This document shows positions 33,410-42,688 of a stretch of 64,000 bases of DNA, in pieces. This DNA is from RUG11894 sp964344335 (lineage in GTDB: Bacteria > Bacillota > Clostridia > Peptostreptococcales > Anaerovoracaceae). The translations under genes and the position numbers were made by a program. The stretch covers positions 65,464-129,463 of the forward strand of contig CAYFMW010000001.1 of the NCBI GenBank assembly GCA_964344335.1, given 5' to 3'. How positions within the stretch are numbered: the stretch's first letter is position 1; the number at the start of each line of letters is the position of its first letter. The notes below the pieces were generated by a model. The model saw only the letters and a list, made by a program, of their open reading frames with translations, searched no databases and was not told the origin of the DNA.

Positions 33410-34351
33410 ATGGCATTCTTTGACTCGACGAACTCACATCTTTACAGCGTCTACTTCGCTCCCCGCGGGGCGGCGAGGATGTTCGCCATGGGCGCGATGA
33501 TTTCACAATTGCACCTCAGCCCTTTCGACCACATAATAGGCATAATCGGAGAGTCGGGAGCCGGCAAATCCATGCTGATAAAGGGAATGTTTCCGGGCCT
33601 TGAGCTCACCAACGACGACGCCGGAGTTAATGTCCGACCGCTTCCTCTGCTCAACCAGGAAGAGGAGAATGTGTTTTATGTCCCGCATACCTATCATGTC
33701 GATGTGCGCTTCGAGCTCGGATTTACGCAGCCCGGAGTTTTGGCGGATGTAATTATGCAGGCCAAGAGACGCGACCGAAGGGTGGTTATCGAGCACTACG
33801 ATATGCTCCACCGCTATATACCCGATATCCCGGATATGTTGATAGGATTGGGAGAGGAGATTCTCGTCACCAGACCCACACTCTTCGGCCCCAAGCCCGA
33901 GGAAGTTCACAAGGTCGTGGCGCGCTCCATTAAGTTCCGCCAGATGGCTCATAGCGCGGAAGACCTTTGCGAGAAATACCTCTCGGAGGAAATCTATAAT
34001 CGGGCGACTCACGGCGATATAAGAAAAGGATTTGTCATTAAATTTCCGGGCGCGGAAAAGCCCGATATAGATCTGGATGCGATGGAGGCTGCGGTGCTCG
34101 AGGATATAGCGAGTGATATTCCGATAAGCTATGTGGATCAGAAACATATCAGTTTCGGAGGGGATATTCAGTTCTGCACCGGTCCGCGCACCCATGTAAA
34201 GTCCACCGGGATGATAGAAAATTTCCGATTGATAAAGCCCCTGATATATGACCCTCAGAGAAATGAGTGGCTGCTCGTCGGCAGGGTCGGTCCGGATGAG
34301 GGAGGGAAGCTGTCGGCGGTTAACAGCATGGATATACAAAATGTCTTCTAA
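33410..34351 (+). CDS. P-loop NTPase of unknown function
   Basis: A 313-aa protein. The open frame extends upstream into unrelated sequence. ATG 33410 is chosen for GGGAGG 6 nt before it. A Walker A loop, GESGAGKS, at 47-54 follows FDHIIGIIGESG. TNDDAGVNVRPLP has an acidic pair placed as in HPr kinase-like proteins. RRVVIEHYDML could hold the Walker B acid. The C-terminal part has QKHISFGGDIQFCTGPRTH. I do not know its function. Related clostridial proteins are often labelled as ABC-type ATPases, but no permease is nearby and no LSGGQ signature is seen. It overlaps radA by 11 bp. Confidence 0.75.
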   Translation: MAFFDSTNSHLYSVYFAPRGAARMFAMGAMISQLHLSPFDHIIGIIGESGAGKSMLIKGMFPGLELTNDDAGVNVRPLPLLNQEEENVFYVPHTYHVDVRFELGFTQPGVLADVIMQAKRRDRRVVIEHYDMLHRYIPDIPDMLIGLGEEILVTRPTLFGPKPEEVHKVVARSIKFRQMAHSAEDLCEKYLSEEIYNRATHGDIRKGFVIKFPGAEKPDIDLDAMEAAVLEDIASDIPISYVDQKHISFGGDIQFCTGPRTHVKSTGMIENFRLIKPLIYDPQRNEWLLVGRVGPDEGGKLSAVNSMDIQNVF

Positions 34352-35732
34352 GAAAGTAAAGACGGTATTCGTGTGCCGCGAATGCGGATACGAAAGCCCT
34401 AAGTGGATGGGTCAGTGCATATGCGGCGCCTGGAACTCCTTTACGGAAGAAAAGCTGCGGGAGGATGACGGCGCGGACGGGGGGCGCAAGGGATTTTTAC
34501 CCGCGTCCGCTCTGCGCTCTTCTAAACCCGTCAGAATAGGCGAGGTCGCAAGCAGCGCTGCAAGCAGGATGGACACCGGCATAGGAGAGCTCAACCGGGT
34601 GCTGGGCGGCGGCCTGGTGCGCGGCAGCATAGCCCTTATTACAGGTGAGCCCGGTATAGGAAAGTCCACTCTCATAATACAGGCCGCGGCCAATATTGCC
34701 GAGCGCGAGGGGACCGTACTCTATGTCTCCGGCGAGGAGTCGGAGGAACAGATAAAGATGCGCTCCGACAGGGTCTGCAGGGCGAATATGGAGAATCTCT
34801 ATTTACAGGCCGAGACGAATATGGAGAGGATTGCGGCTGCTGTGGAAGAGCTTGCGCCTGTCTTTCTTGTAATCGACTCGATACAGACCATGTATTGTCC
34901 CGATCTTGCTTCCGCTCCGGGGAGCGTCTCTCAGGTGAGAGCCTGCGGCAGCGCGCTGCTTTCCATGGCCAAGAATATGGATATGGCGGTTTTTACAGTC
35001 GCTCATGTTACCAAGAGCGGGGAGATTGCGGGCCCTAAGACCGTCGAGCATATGGTGGATGCGGTTCTGCAGTTTTCGGGAGAGAGGCACAGGGATCTCC
35101 GTATCCTAAGGTCGCTCAAGAACCGATTCGGGACGACCAGCGAGATCGGAGCCTTTGAGATGGGAGAAGACGGGCTGAGCGAGGTGGCGAATCTCTCGGG
35201 AAGCTTTATGGAAGGTTTTGAGGACTCCTCGGAAGGCGCGGTAGCGACCGCTGTCTACGAGGGCACCAGGCCTCTGCTGCTTGAGGTTCAGGCGCTGACA
35301 GCTCCCTGCGGGATAGGCTTTGCAAGGAGGAGCGCCATAGGTATGGACACGAGCAGGCTTAACATGATTATAGCCGTGCTCGAGCGGAAGACGGGGCTCA
35401 CGCTGATAAACAGGGATATATATGTGAATATCGTCGGGGGGCTTCATCCGGAAGGGACCTCGGCGGATCTTGCGGCGGCCCTTGCGATTTGGTCCGCGGA
35501 AAAGGGCGAAGCCATAGACCACCGCTGCCTTGTGATAGGCGAGATCGGCCTTACCGGAGATCTGAGGCCTGTAATGCAGGCGGAGAAGCTCTGCAAAGAG
35601 GCGGGGCGCATGGGGTTTTCGCAGATTATACTTCCCGAACGAAGCCTTCAGGGTATAAAGAATGCCCCCGAAGGAGTTGTTCTTAAGGGAGTTAAGACTC
35701 TTGCGGAAGCTATTTCTCTGGTGAAAAAATAG
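34341..35732 (+). CDS. radA: DNA repair protein RadA (branch-migration ATPase)
   Basis: A 463-aa RecA-related helicase that extends D-loops in recombinational repair. An N-terminal zinc finger has Cys12, 15, 26 and 28. The second pair is CxC here, one residue shorter than the usual CPxC. The RecA core has Walker A GEPGIGKST, and LKNRFG is the RadA-specific motif. The C-terminal Lon-like domain begins around 320. The ATG at 34341 lies inside the end of the preceding gene. In Bacillus disA usually follows radA. Here a two-component system follows instead. Confidence 0.95.
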   Translation: MSSKKVKTVFVCRECGYESPKWMGQCICGAWNSFTEEKLREDDGADGGRKGFLPASALRSSKPVRIGEVASSAASRMDTGIGELNRVLGGGLVRGSIALITGEPGIGKSTLIIQAAANIAEREGTVLYVSGEESEEQIKMRSDRVCRANMENLYLQAETNMERIAAAVEELAPVFLVIDSIQTMYCPDLASAPGSVSQVRACGSALLSMAKNMDMAVFTVAHVTKSGEIAGPKTVEHMVDAVLQFSGERHRDLRILRSLKNRFGTTSEIGAFEMGEDGLSEVANLSGSFMEGFEDSSEGAVATAVYEGTRPLLLEVQALTAPCGIGFARRSAIGMDTSRLNMIIAVLERKTGLTLINRDIYVNIVGGLHPEGTSADLAAALAIWSAEKGEAIDHRCLVIGEIGLTGDLRPVMQAEKLCKEAGRMGFSQIILPERSLQGIKNAPEGVVLKGVKTLAEAISLVKK

Positions 35733-35802
35733 AAGGTCGTGAGCGCTGAGACGGCGAAAGACAGAAAAGCCTAAGCCTGAGCACGACGGGAAGGAAAAAA
35801 AC

Positions 35803-36477
35803 ATGGCCAGGATATTGATAGTTGACGACGAAGCGAAGATAAGGGAAGTAATAAAGGAGTACGCCGAGTTCAACCATTACGAGACCGACGAGGCCGGAGA
35901 CGGCATGGAGGCCGTAAATAAGTGTTTGACCGAAGACTACGACCTTATAATAATGGACATAATGATGCCCAGACTCGACGGATTCTCCGCGTGCAAGGAG
36001 ATAAAAAAGGCGAAGGACATACCGGTGATAATGCTCTCGGCCAGAGGAGAGGAGTACGATAAGCTCTTCGGTTTTGAGCTCGGTATAGACGATTATGTCG
36101 TCAAACCTTTCAGTCCCAAGGAGCTTATGGCTCGCGTGGCCGCTGTGCTGGCCAGAAAGAACGCCGCAAGGAGCGGCAATCGGAGCCCGGAGCTGGTCTC
36201 CGGAGACTTGGTTCTCAACAAAGAAAGCAGGACCGTCGAGATTGCGGGCAGGCGCATAGAGCTCACCTTAAAGGAATACGAGTTGCTCGCCTATCTGATG
36301 GAGAACAAGAACATAGCGCTCTCAAGAGATAAGCTGCTTCAGGACATCTGGGGCTACGACTTCTTCGGCGACGATCGCACTATAGACACCCACATAAAGA
36401 ATCTGCGCAGCAGACTCGGCGATTACAGAAATAAAATTACTACGGTAAGGGGTGTAGGTTACAAGTTCGAAGATTGA
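35803..36477 (+). CDS. OmpR-family response regulator
   Basis: A 224-aa regulator. Residues 1-115 are a receiver domain with the acidic pocket DDE at 8-10, phosphoacceptor Asp52 in IIMDIMMPRLDG, and the conserved Lys in YVVKPFSP. Residues about 130-224 are an OmpR winged helix (ELTLKEYELLAYLM, DDRTIDTHIKNLRSRLG). GGGAAGG precedes the ATG. It is coupled to the kinase gene, which begins 1 nt after its stop. Target genes are unknown. Confidence 0.95.
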   Translation: MARILIVDDEAKIREVIKEYAEFNHYETDEAGDGMEAVNKCLTEDYDLIIMDIMMPRLDGFSACKEIKKAKDIPVIMLSARGEEYDKLFGFELGIDDYVVKPFSPKELMARVAAVLARKNAARSGNRSPELVSGDLVLNKESRTVEIAGRRIELTLKEYELLAYLMENKNIALSRDKLLQDIWGYDFFGDDRTIDTHIKNLRSRLGDYRNKITTVRGVGYKFED

Positions 36478-36478
36478 G

Positions 36479-37963
36479 ATGGCAAGCGAAAGGCCCGCGG
36501 GGACAACTAAAACAAAAGGAATGTTCAAATCAGGCAGCGTGCGCTACAAGCTCACGATGTATTTTATTCTCTTTGCCCTGATATTTACGGTAACGCTCTG
36601 GTTGCTTCAGACGATGTTTTTGGAGAACAACTACGAGAGCGCCATGGGGGACAAGATGCAGTCCGCCGTCAACCTCCTAAGCGTCTCCTATGCGGATCTT
36701 CCGGAGCTGGACAGCGAGCTCTTTATGCAGCAGATGATTGACCTGTCCACGCAGAACGACCTCTATTTCTATATAGAGGCAAGAGACGGTTCGTTCACCA
36801 TCACCTCCACCGACGAAGCATCAACCGGCAGACTCTATTACTATGCGAAGGACGGCGTCGATCTCGCGCGCGAAAGGCTTGCGGCAAGCGAAGGAAAGCC
36901 CGTCACTCTGAAATTGACTACCACCGATAAGGCGGATTCGCTGACCATGGTGTATGCCGCAAAAGTCGAGAGCCGCTATAGGTCCAGCATAAATTTATTC
37001 GCGTTCGCGCCGCTCACGCCGATGGGGCCGGCCGTGGGTATTTTGGCCGCTCAACTCCTGCGGGTCACCGTCGTGTCTCTGATTGCCGCCTGCGGCATAG
37101 CGCTCTACATCTCGGGTCGCATAGCCAAGCCGATAACGGATATAACCCGCAGCGCTTCCCGCCTTGCGGAAGGCGATTACGATGTTGAATTTCAGGGTTC
37201 GGCCTACGACGAGATAGACGAGCTCGCCGGAACTCTCAACTACACGGCGCGCGAACTCTCCAAAAGCGAGGCTCTGCGCCGCGATCTTATGGCTAATGTC
37301 TCCCACGATCTGCGAACCCCACTTACTATGGTCAAGTCCTATGCGGAGATGATCAGGGATATCTCCGGAGACAATCCCGAAAAACGCGACGAGCATATCA
37401 ATGTAATCATCCGTGAGGCCGACCGGCTGAGCTATCTCGTTAACGACATCCTCGCTCTTTCCCGGCTTCAGGCCGGAGTGGATGCGATGCGCCTTGAAGC
37501 AGTCGATATCCAGGACTGCGCGGCAGGCGTTGTGGAGACCTATCAGGTGCTCGAGGAACAGGAGGCCTTCCGCTTTGAATTTGTGACCCTTCCGCAGACG
37601 ATAATGGTAAGCGCCGACCGCCATCGCATAGCTCAGGTTATATCCAACTTTCTTTCCAATGCTATCAGATACAGCGAGGAGAGCAGGGATATAAAGATCG
37701 AGTTCGAGGAGGACGGCGACAGCATTAAATTCTCCGTCACCGACCACGGCATAGGCATAGCGCAGGAAGATCTGCAGAGTATCTGGAACCGCTACGAACG
37801 GGCAAGCAGCCGCGGACAGCGTTCCAAGGAGGGTACGGGTCTGGGCCTTTCCATAAGCAAGGAGATACTGCAGAGGCATGGCGCAAAGTATGGCGTGGAG
37901 AGTCGTGTAGGCGAGGGCAGCGTCTTTTGGTTCTCGCTGCCAATCTTAAAAGAACGGAATTAA
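36479..37963 (+). CDS. HAMP-containing sensor histidine kinase
   Basis: A 494-aa membrane kinase, partner of the preceding regulator. Two membrane helices (about 26-46 and about 178-204) bracket a 130-residue extracytoplasmic sensor domain. A HAMP linker follows near 205-257. The phosphoacceptor is His276 in NVSHDLRTPLTMV. The ATP-binding domain shows NFLSNAIRYSE (N box), DHGIGI (G1) and GTGLGLSIS (G2). No strong RBS precedes the ATG, so translation may be coupled. Met15 is an alternative start. The signal sensed is unknown. Confidence 0.94.
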   Translation: MASERPAGTTKTKGMFKSGSVRYKLTMYFILFALIFTVTLWLLQTMFLENNYESAMGDKMQSAVNLLSVSYADLPELDSELFMQQMIDLSTQNDLYFYIEARDGSFTITSTDEASTGRLYYYAKDGVDLARERLAASEGKPVTLKLTTTDKADSLTMVYAAKVESRYRSSINLFAFAPLTPMGPAVGILAAQLLRVTVVSLIAACGIALYISGRIAKPITDITRSASRLAEGDYDVEFQGSAYDEIDELAGTLNYTARELSKSEALRRDLMANVSHDLRTPLTMVKSYAEMIRDISGDNPEKRDEHINVIIREADRLSYLVNDILALSRLQAGVDAMRLEAVDIQDCAAGVVETYQVLEEQEAFRFEFVTLPQTIMVSADRHRIAQVISNFLSNAIRYSEESRDIKIEFEEDGDSIKFSVTDHGIGIAQEDLQSIWNRYERASSRGQRSKEGTGLGLSISKEILQRHGAKYGVESRVGEGSVFWFSLPILKERN

Positions 37964-38098
37964 GCTTAGGCATCCTTGCCGAATTGTTTAAAGCTCTTTT
38001 GCGCTTCCCGAAAATTTTAATGAATGCGAATCTCTCTTCAAAGCATGGGAAATCAGGCTCGGAAGGTAATTCGCGAATGCTTCGGCCTGCCTTAAAGT

Positions 38099-38127
38099 TT
38101 GACTAATTCCCCCAGAAAATGTATAAT
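38099..38127 (+). promoter_or_regulatory. Sigma-A promoter of carD
   Basis: TTGACT, a 17-nt spacer and a perfect TATAAT end 17 nt before the ATG of the CarD gene, so the leader would be very short. Confidence 0.8.
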
Positions 38128-38144
38128 ATCTTTGGAGGAGTATC

Positions 38145-38618
38145 ATGTTTTCTGTAGGAGATAAAGTAGTATACCCGATGCATGGCGCGGGGGTAATACA
38201 GGACATCGAAGAAAAAAACATTCTCGGAGAGACGAGATCGTATTATATTCTGCGCATTCCTCACGGAAAGCTGAGAATTATGGTGCCCGTCAACGGCTCA
38301 GAGGCCGCGGGCCTGCGGCCTGTGGTCAGCGTCAAAAAGATCGACGAGGTAATGGAAGTGCTCGCCTCCGACTCCACTCCGATGGACGACAATTGGAACA
38401 GGAGAACCAGAGAGAATATGGATAAGCTCCGCACAGGAAATCCATGCATGGTTGCGGAAGTAATAAGAAACCTCACAAGGGTGGAGAGAACCAAGAAGCT
38501 CTCCATGGGGGAAAAGAAGCTGCTCGTCAATGCCCGCCAGATACTCGCCAGCGAAATAGTTTTGGTTAAGGGCATATCCGAAGAGAGCGCGCTCGATAAG
38601 ATAGACAGGACCGTCTAG
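38145..38618 (+). CDS. CarD family transcriptional regulator
   Basis: A 157-aa protein with an N-terminal RNA polymerase-interacting domain (MFSVGDKVVYPMHGAGVIQD, then EEKNILGETRSYYILRI), shared with the TRCF repair factor. An alpha-helical C-terminal domain (about 70-157) binds promoter DNA. CarD proteins bind RNA polymerase beta and stabilise open complexes. It is not an antibiotic or carotenoid gene despite its name. Its own near-consensus promoter lies just upstream. Confidence 0.93.
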   Translation: MFSVGDKVVYPMHGAGVIQDIEEKNILGETRSYYILRIPHGKLRIMVPVNGSEAAGLRPVVSVKKIDEVMEVLASDSTPMDDNWNRRTRENMDKLRTGNPCMVAEVIRNLTRVERTKKLSMGEKKLLVNARQILASEIVLVKGISEESALDKIDRTV

Positions 38619-38695
38619 CTCACCGCTGTTCGGCCTGCTGCTTTTAACATATTACAATAAAATTATAAAGAAACGGAGGAATTTAAAGAAATCAA

Positions 38696-39811
38696 ATGCT
38701 GAAAAAACTATTCCGCGCATTAACTGTTCTTTGCGGAGTGGTTGTCGGTTATGGAATCACCAGTTATACTGCTCGCCCGGAGGTTCTCGGAGACGCTTGG
38801 CAGATGAAGCTCGGCGAAAAAATTCTGTGGGTCATCTCGGGAATGGCTTTTTTTGGATTTATTTTTGATTATTTATTCTCGGTGTTCCAAAACCGCGGGG
38901 AAAGAGCAGCTAAAAAACTCGATATGCGGCTTAAAAAGATTCCCGCTATTGAGCTTGTATACAGTGCGGCAGGGCTCGTGGTAGGCTTTTTGATAGCCTT
39001 CCTGGTATCTCAGATTTACAATCAGATCAGGATAATGAGCATTAATGTCATACTGAGCGTAGCTACATATCTCGTTCTGGGCGCCTTGGGCATAAATGTT
39101 GGCCGCAGGCTCGGCAGCGATACGAGTTTCCCCCTCTTCGGCGGCAGATTTATCGCCAGGGAGAAGACAATCAAAGAAGAACAGGAAGAAATAGCGCAGG
39201 GAGCGGTAGCTCCTAAAATTTTCGATACGAGCGTCATAATCGACGGACGCATCCCCGATATTATGAAGACTGGCTTTCTCGAAGGCACATACATAATACC
39301 GGACTTTATTCTCGTAGAACTTCGCCACATAGCGGACTCTTCGGACACTCTAAAGAGAAACAGGGGTCGAAGAGGTCTTGATGTACTCAACAGAATTCAG
39401 AGTGACTACGGCATAGAAATCTACGATACCAGCAAGGAGAAATCGCTTTTGGACATTCACGAAGTGGATGTTAAGTTGCTTAAGCTGGCCCGGATTATGG
39501 ACGGCGCCGTGGTCACCAACGACTACAATCTCAACAAGGTCGCCACGATTTCGGGTATTAAGGTGCTCAATATAAACGAACTGGCCAACACCCTAAAGCC
39601 CGTGGTGCTCCCCGGCGAGGAGATGGAAATCTTCATCGTCAAGGAAGGCAAGGAGAACGATCAGGGCGTTGCATATCTCGACGACGGAACCATGATAGTC
39701 GTGGAGAACGGGAAGAAATTCATAGGCAAGAGCATAAATGCCATGGTTACAAGCGTACTTCAGACCGCGGCGGGGCGCATGATATTCGCAAAGCCCGCCC
39801 CTTCGAGCTAG
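38696..39811 (+). CDS. PIN/TRAM-domain membrane protein (YacL-like)
   Basis: A 371-aa protein. Four N-terminal membrane helices (to about residue 150) precede a PIN ribonuclease fold starting at KIFDTSVIIDGRIPDI, with acidic residues also in VTNDYNLNKVA. A C-terminal TRAM domain (about 300-371, GEEMEIFIVKEGKE) suggests RNA binding. YacL-type proteins sit in the same radA-yacL-ispD order in Bacillus. The molecular role is not settled. CGGAGG is 12-13 nt before the ATG. Confidence 0.9.
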   Translation: MLKKLFRALTVLCGVVVGYGITSYTARPEVLGDAWQMKLGEKILWVISGMAFFGFIFDYLFSVFQNRGERAAKKLDMRLKKIPAIELVYSAAGLVVGFLIAFLVSQIYNQIRIMSINVILSVATYLVLGALGINVGRRLGSDTSFPLFGGRFIAREKTIKEEQEEIAQGAVAPKIFDTSVIIDGRIPDIMKTGFLEGTYIIPDFILVELRHIADSSDTLKRNRGRRGLDVLNRIQSDYGIEIYDTSKEKSLLDIHEVDVKLLKLARIMDGAVVTNDYNLNKVATISGIKVLNINELANTLKPVVLPGEEMEIFIVKEGKENDQGVAYLDDGTMIVVENGKKFIGKSINAMVTSVLQTAAGRMIFAKPAPSS

Positions 39812-39820
39812 GAGAGAGGG

Positions 39821-40933
39821 ATGGCAGCGGATATCTCGGTAATAATAGCCGCCGCGGGCAAGGGAAGGCGCATGGGCGCAGAGCTTGCAAAGCAATACAT
39901 GAGCTGCATGGGCCTGCCGGTTCTTGTCAGAGCCGTCAGGGCCTTTTGCGGCTTTGAGGAAATTTCCGAGATAATCGTCGCCTGTCCCGAAGGGGATCTC
40001 GCATATTGCAGGGAGCTCCTGGACAGTTACGAGCTCGGCGATGTAAAGCTCGTCGAAGGCGCATCGGAGAGAAGCGGCAGCGTCCGAAAGGCGCTCGATG
40101 CGCTCGGCGAACAGAGCCGCTATGTTTTGGTACACGACGCCGCCCGTCCCTTCGCAAGCCGCCCCGTAATCGGGCGAGTCATAGAGGAGATGCGAAAAAG
40201 CGGCGCGGCCATCCCCTGCGTAAGGCCCAAGAACACCGTCCGGACGAGGAGCGAAACCCTCGATAGGAGCGAGCTGTACGAGGTTCAAACTCCTCAGGGC
40301 TTTGAGGCGGAGCTGCTTAAGAGAGCTCTCGACGAGGCGCTTTCCGCCGGCATTGCGTTGACGGACGACGCTTCCGCAGTGGAGTTTACGGGCGGAAAGG
40401 TTAGCATAGTGGAAGGAAGCTACGAAAATATAAAACTGACGACACCCGAAGATTTTCCACGGCAAATCCGGGTAGGGACGGGTTACGATCTTCATAGGCT
40501 CGTGCCCGGAAGGCCGCTTATGCTGGGCTGCGTCGAGATTCCCTTCGATAAGGGATTGCTCGGGCACAGCGATGCCGATGTTGCGGCTCATGCCGCCGCG
40601 GACGCGCTGCTCGGCGCCGCGGCGCTCGGAGATATAGGCAAGCATTTCCCCGACAGCGACCCGGTCTGCGAAGGGATGTCCGGAAGCGAACTTTTAAGAA
40701 GGACGGCTCGGATCCTGAAGGATGCGGGCTACTCGATCGTCAATCTGGATATAACGATAATAGCCGAGGCCCCGAAGATGGCGCCGCATATTCCGCGGAT
40801 GAGAAAGAGCACGGCGCAGGCCCTGGGTTTGGAGCCCGAGGCTGTAAGCATAAAGGCCACCAGCGAGGAAGGGCTCGCAGCGACGGGCGAAGGACGGGCC
40901 ATCGCCGCAATGGCGAGCGCCCTGATAATATAG
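39821..40933 (+). CDS. ispDF: Bifunctional IspD/IspF fusion (MEP isoprenoid pathway)
   Basis: One 370-aa protein joins two non-consecutive MEP pathway enzymes. Residues 1-213 are IspD, which makes CDP-methylerythritol from MEP and CTP: IIAAAGKGRRMGAELAKQY is the CTP loop and VHDAARPF the catalytic block. Residues about 216-370 are IspF, which cyclises CDP-ME 2-phosphate: GTGYDLHRL holds the Asp and His zinc ligands and LGHSDADV the third site. The joint is short (DFPRQIRVG). Bacillus has separate adjacent ispD and ispF genes, so this is a fusion of neighbours. Confidence 0.95.
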   Translation: MAADISVIIAAAGKGRRMGAELAKQYMSCMGLPVLVRAVRAFCGFEEISEIIVACPEGDLAYCRELLDSYELGDVKLVEGASERSGSVRKALDALGEQSRYVLVHDAARPFASRPVIGRVIEEMRKSGAAIPCVRPKNTVRTRSETLDRSELYEVQTPQGFEAELLKRALDEALSAGIALTDDASAVEFTGGKVSIVEGSYENIKLTTPEDFPRQIRVGTGYDLHRLVPGRPLMLGCVEIPFDKGLLGHSDADVAAHAAADALLGAAALGDIGKHFPDSDPVCEGMSGSELLRRTARILKDAGYSIVNLDITIIAEAPKMAPHIPRMRKSTAQALGLEPEAVSIKATSEEGLAATGEGRAIAAMASALII

Positions 40934-40951
40934 AAAGGACAATTCATAAAC

Positions 40952-42688
40952 ATGAAAGCATCGCAGATGTATCTTTACACATTGAGGGAAGTCCCCGCGG
41001 AAGCGGAGATTGCAAGCCATGTGCTGTTGCTGCGGGCGGGCTACATAAGAAAGCTCGTCTCGGGCGTGTACGGTTTTATGACCCTCGGAACAAGGACTCT
41101 TCGAAAGATAGAGCAGATAGTGCGCGAGGAGATGGATGCCACGGGGGCTCAGGAGATCTACATGAGCGCTCTTCAGCCCGCGGAGCTCTGGCAGGAGTCC
41201 GGGCGCTGGGCAGCCTACGGACCCGAGATGTGGAGACTAAAGGACAGGAGCGACAGGGATTTTTGTCTCGGCCCTACACACGAGGAGGTCTTTACGGATA
41301 TCGTGCGCCGGGATGTGAGCAGCTACCGCCAGCTTCCCTTCAATCTCTATCAGATACAGACAAAATACCGCGACGAGGCCAGACCCAGATTCGGGCTGAT
41401 ACGCTCGCGCGAGTTTATAATGAAGGACGACTACAGCTTCGACAAGGACGAGGAGGGTCTGGATATTTCCTATAAGGCCATGCACGATGCATATATCAGG
41501 ATTTTCGATCGCTGCGGGCTGAATTACAAGATTGTCGATGCGGACAGCGGAGCCATAGGGGGCAGCGGCTCGCAGGAGTTTACCGCCCTCTGCGAAGTGG
41601 GAGAAGGCGAGATACTCTACTGCGAAAACTGCGGCATGGCGGCGACTGCGGAGAAGGCGGAGTTCAAAGATGCCGTAGCTCTTGCGGAAGAAGAGCTTCC
41701 ATTGGAGAAGAAATTTACCCCGGGCACAAAGAGCATCGAGGATGTCTGCAATTTCCTTGGAATAGATCAGAGCAAGAGCATAAAGGCCCTGCTCTTTACG
41801 GTTCAACCGGATGCCAAGGAGCCCGCGACTTATGTGGCCGCCTTTATAAGGGGCGACAGGCAGCTCAACATGATTAAGCTCGTGAACGCTCTGGATGTCC
41901 CCGAATACGCGATAGATTTTGCCAACGAGGACGCCATGCACGAGAGCTGCGGGAGCGTGGGAGGCTTTACCGGCCCCATGGGTCTTAAGAACTGCAAGAT
42001 AGTCGTCGACAGCGAGCTCGTCGGAGCAAAGAACATGTGCTCGGGAGCCTGCGAACTCGACCATCATTTTATAAATGTAAATTACGGAAGGGATTATAAG
42101 GCGGACATAATCTGCGACCTAAAACTCCTGGAAGAGGGGATGCCCTGTCCCGTCTGCGGCTCGCCCGTGGAGAGCGCAAGGGGAATAGAAGTCGGACAGA
42201 TATTTAAGCTCTACACGAAGTATTCCGAGGCGATGGGCCTGTACTTTACGGATGAAGAGGGACAGGAAAAGCCTGTCGTTATGGGCTGCTACGGCATAGG
42301 CGTAAGCCGCACCATGGCTGCCATAGTGGAGCAGAACCACGATGAACACGGGATAGTCTGGCCCATGAGCGTAGCGCCCTATCATGCGATAATCTCGCTG
42401 CTGGGTCCCGAGGACGAAGTGCAGAAGGCGCTCGCAGAGGATATATACGGGAGGCTCACGCGGGCGGGAGTCGAGACCATACTGGACGACCGCAATGAGC
42501 GCCCGGGCGTAAAATTCAAGGATGCGGACCTGATAGGCATACCCATACGAATAGTGGTGGGAAGGAAGGCCGCAGAAGGTCTCGTGGAGTATAAGCTGCG
42601 CAGGGGCGGCGAAGTTGCGGAGCTCGGCGCGGATGAGGCAATCGCAAGGGCTATGGCTCTTGTGGAAAAGGAAAGGAAGGGCATATAA
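40952..42688 (+). CDS. proS: Prolyl-tRNA synthetase
   Basis: A 578-aa bacterial-type class II synthetase. Motif 2 begins at YRDEARPRFGLIRSREFIM and motif 3 is in VMGCYGIGVSRTMAA. Between them (about 230-380) is the INS editing domain, which clears misacylated Ala-tRNA(Pro). The anticodon-binding domain is C-terminal, with GVETILDDRNERPGVKF. The gene takes the place of gltX in the Bacillus yacL-ispDF-gltX-cysS order. The next gene starts directly after its stop codon. Confidence 0.96.
   Translation: MKASQMYLYTLREVPAEAEIASHVLLLRAGYIRKLVSGVYGFMTLGTRTLRKIEQIVREEMDATGAQEIYMSALQPAELWQESGRWAAYGPEMWRLKDRSDRDFCLGPTHEEVFTDIVRRDVSSYRQLPFNLYQIQTKYRDEARPRFGLIRSREFIMKDDYSFDKDEEGLDISYKAMHDAYIRIFDRCGLNYKIVDADSGAIGGSGSQEFTALCEVGEGEILYCENCGMAATAEKAEFKDAVALAEEELPLEKKFTPGTKSIEDVCNFLGIDQSKSIKALLFTVQPDAKEPATYVAAFIRGDRQLNMIKLVNALDVPEYAIDFANEDAMHESCGSVGGFTGPMGLKNCKIVVDSELVGAKNMCSGACELDHHFINVNYGRDYKADIICDLKLLEEGMPCPVCGSPVESARGIEVGQIFKLYTKYSEAMGLYFTDEEGQEKPVVMGCYGIGVSRTMAAIVEQNHDEHGIVWPMSVAPYHAIISLLGPEDEVQKALAEDIYGRLTRAGVETILDDRNERPGVKFKDADLIGIPIRIVVGRKAAEGLVEYKLRRGGEVAELGADEAIARAMALVEKERKGI

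Noticed and set aside
39593..40645. Long open frame antisense to ispDF
   Set aside because: Both enzyme domains on the plus strand are certain, and the antisense product shows no family pattern.
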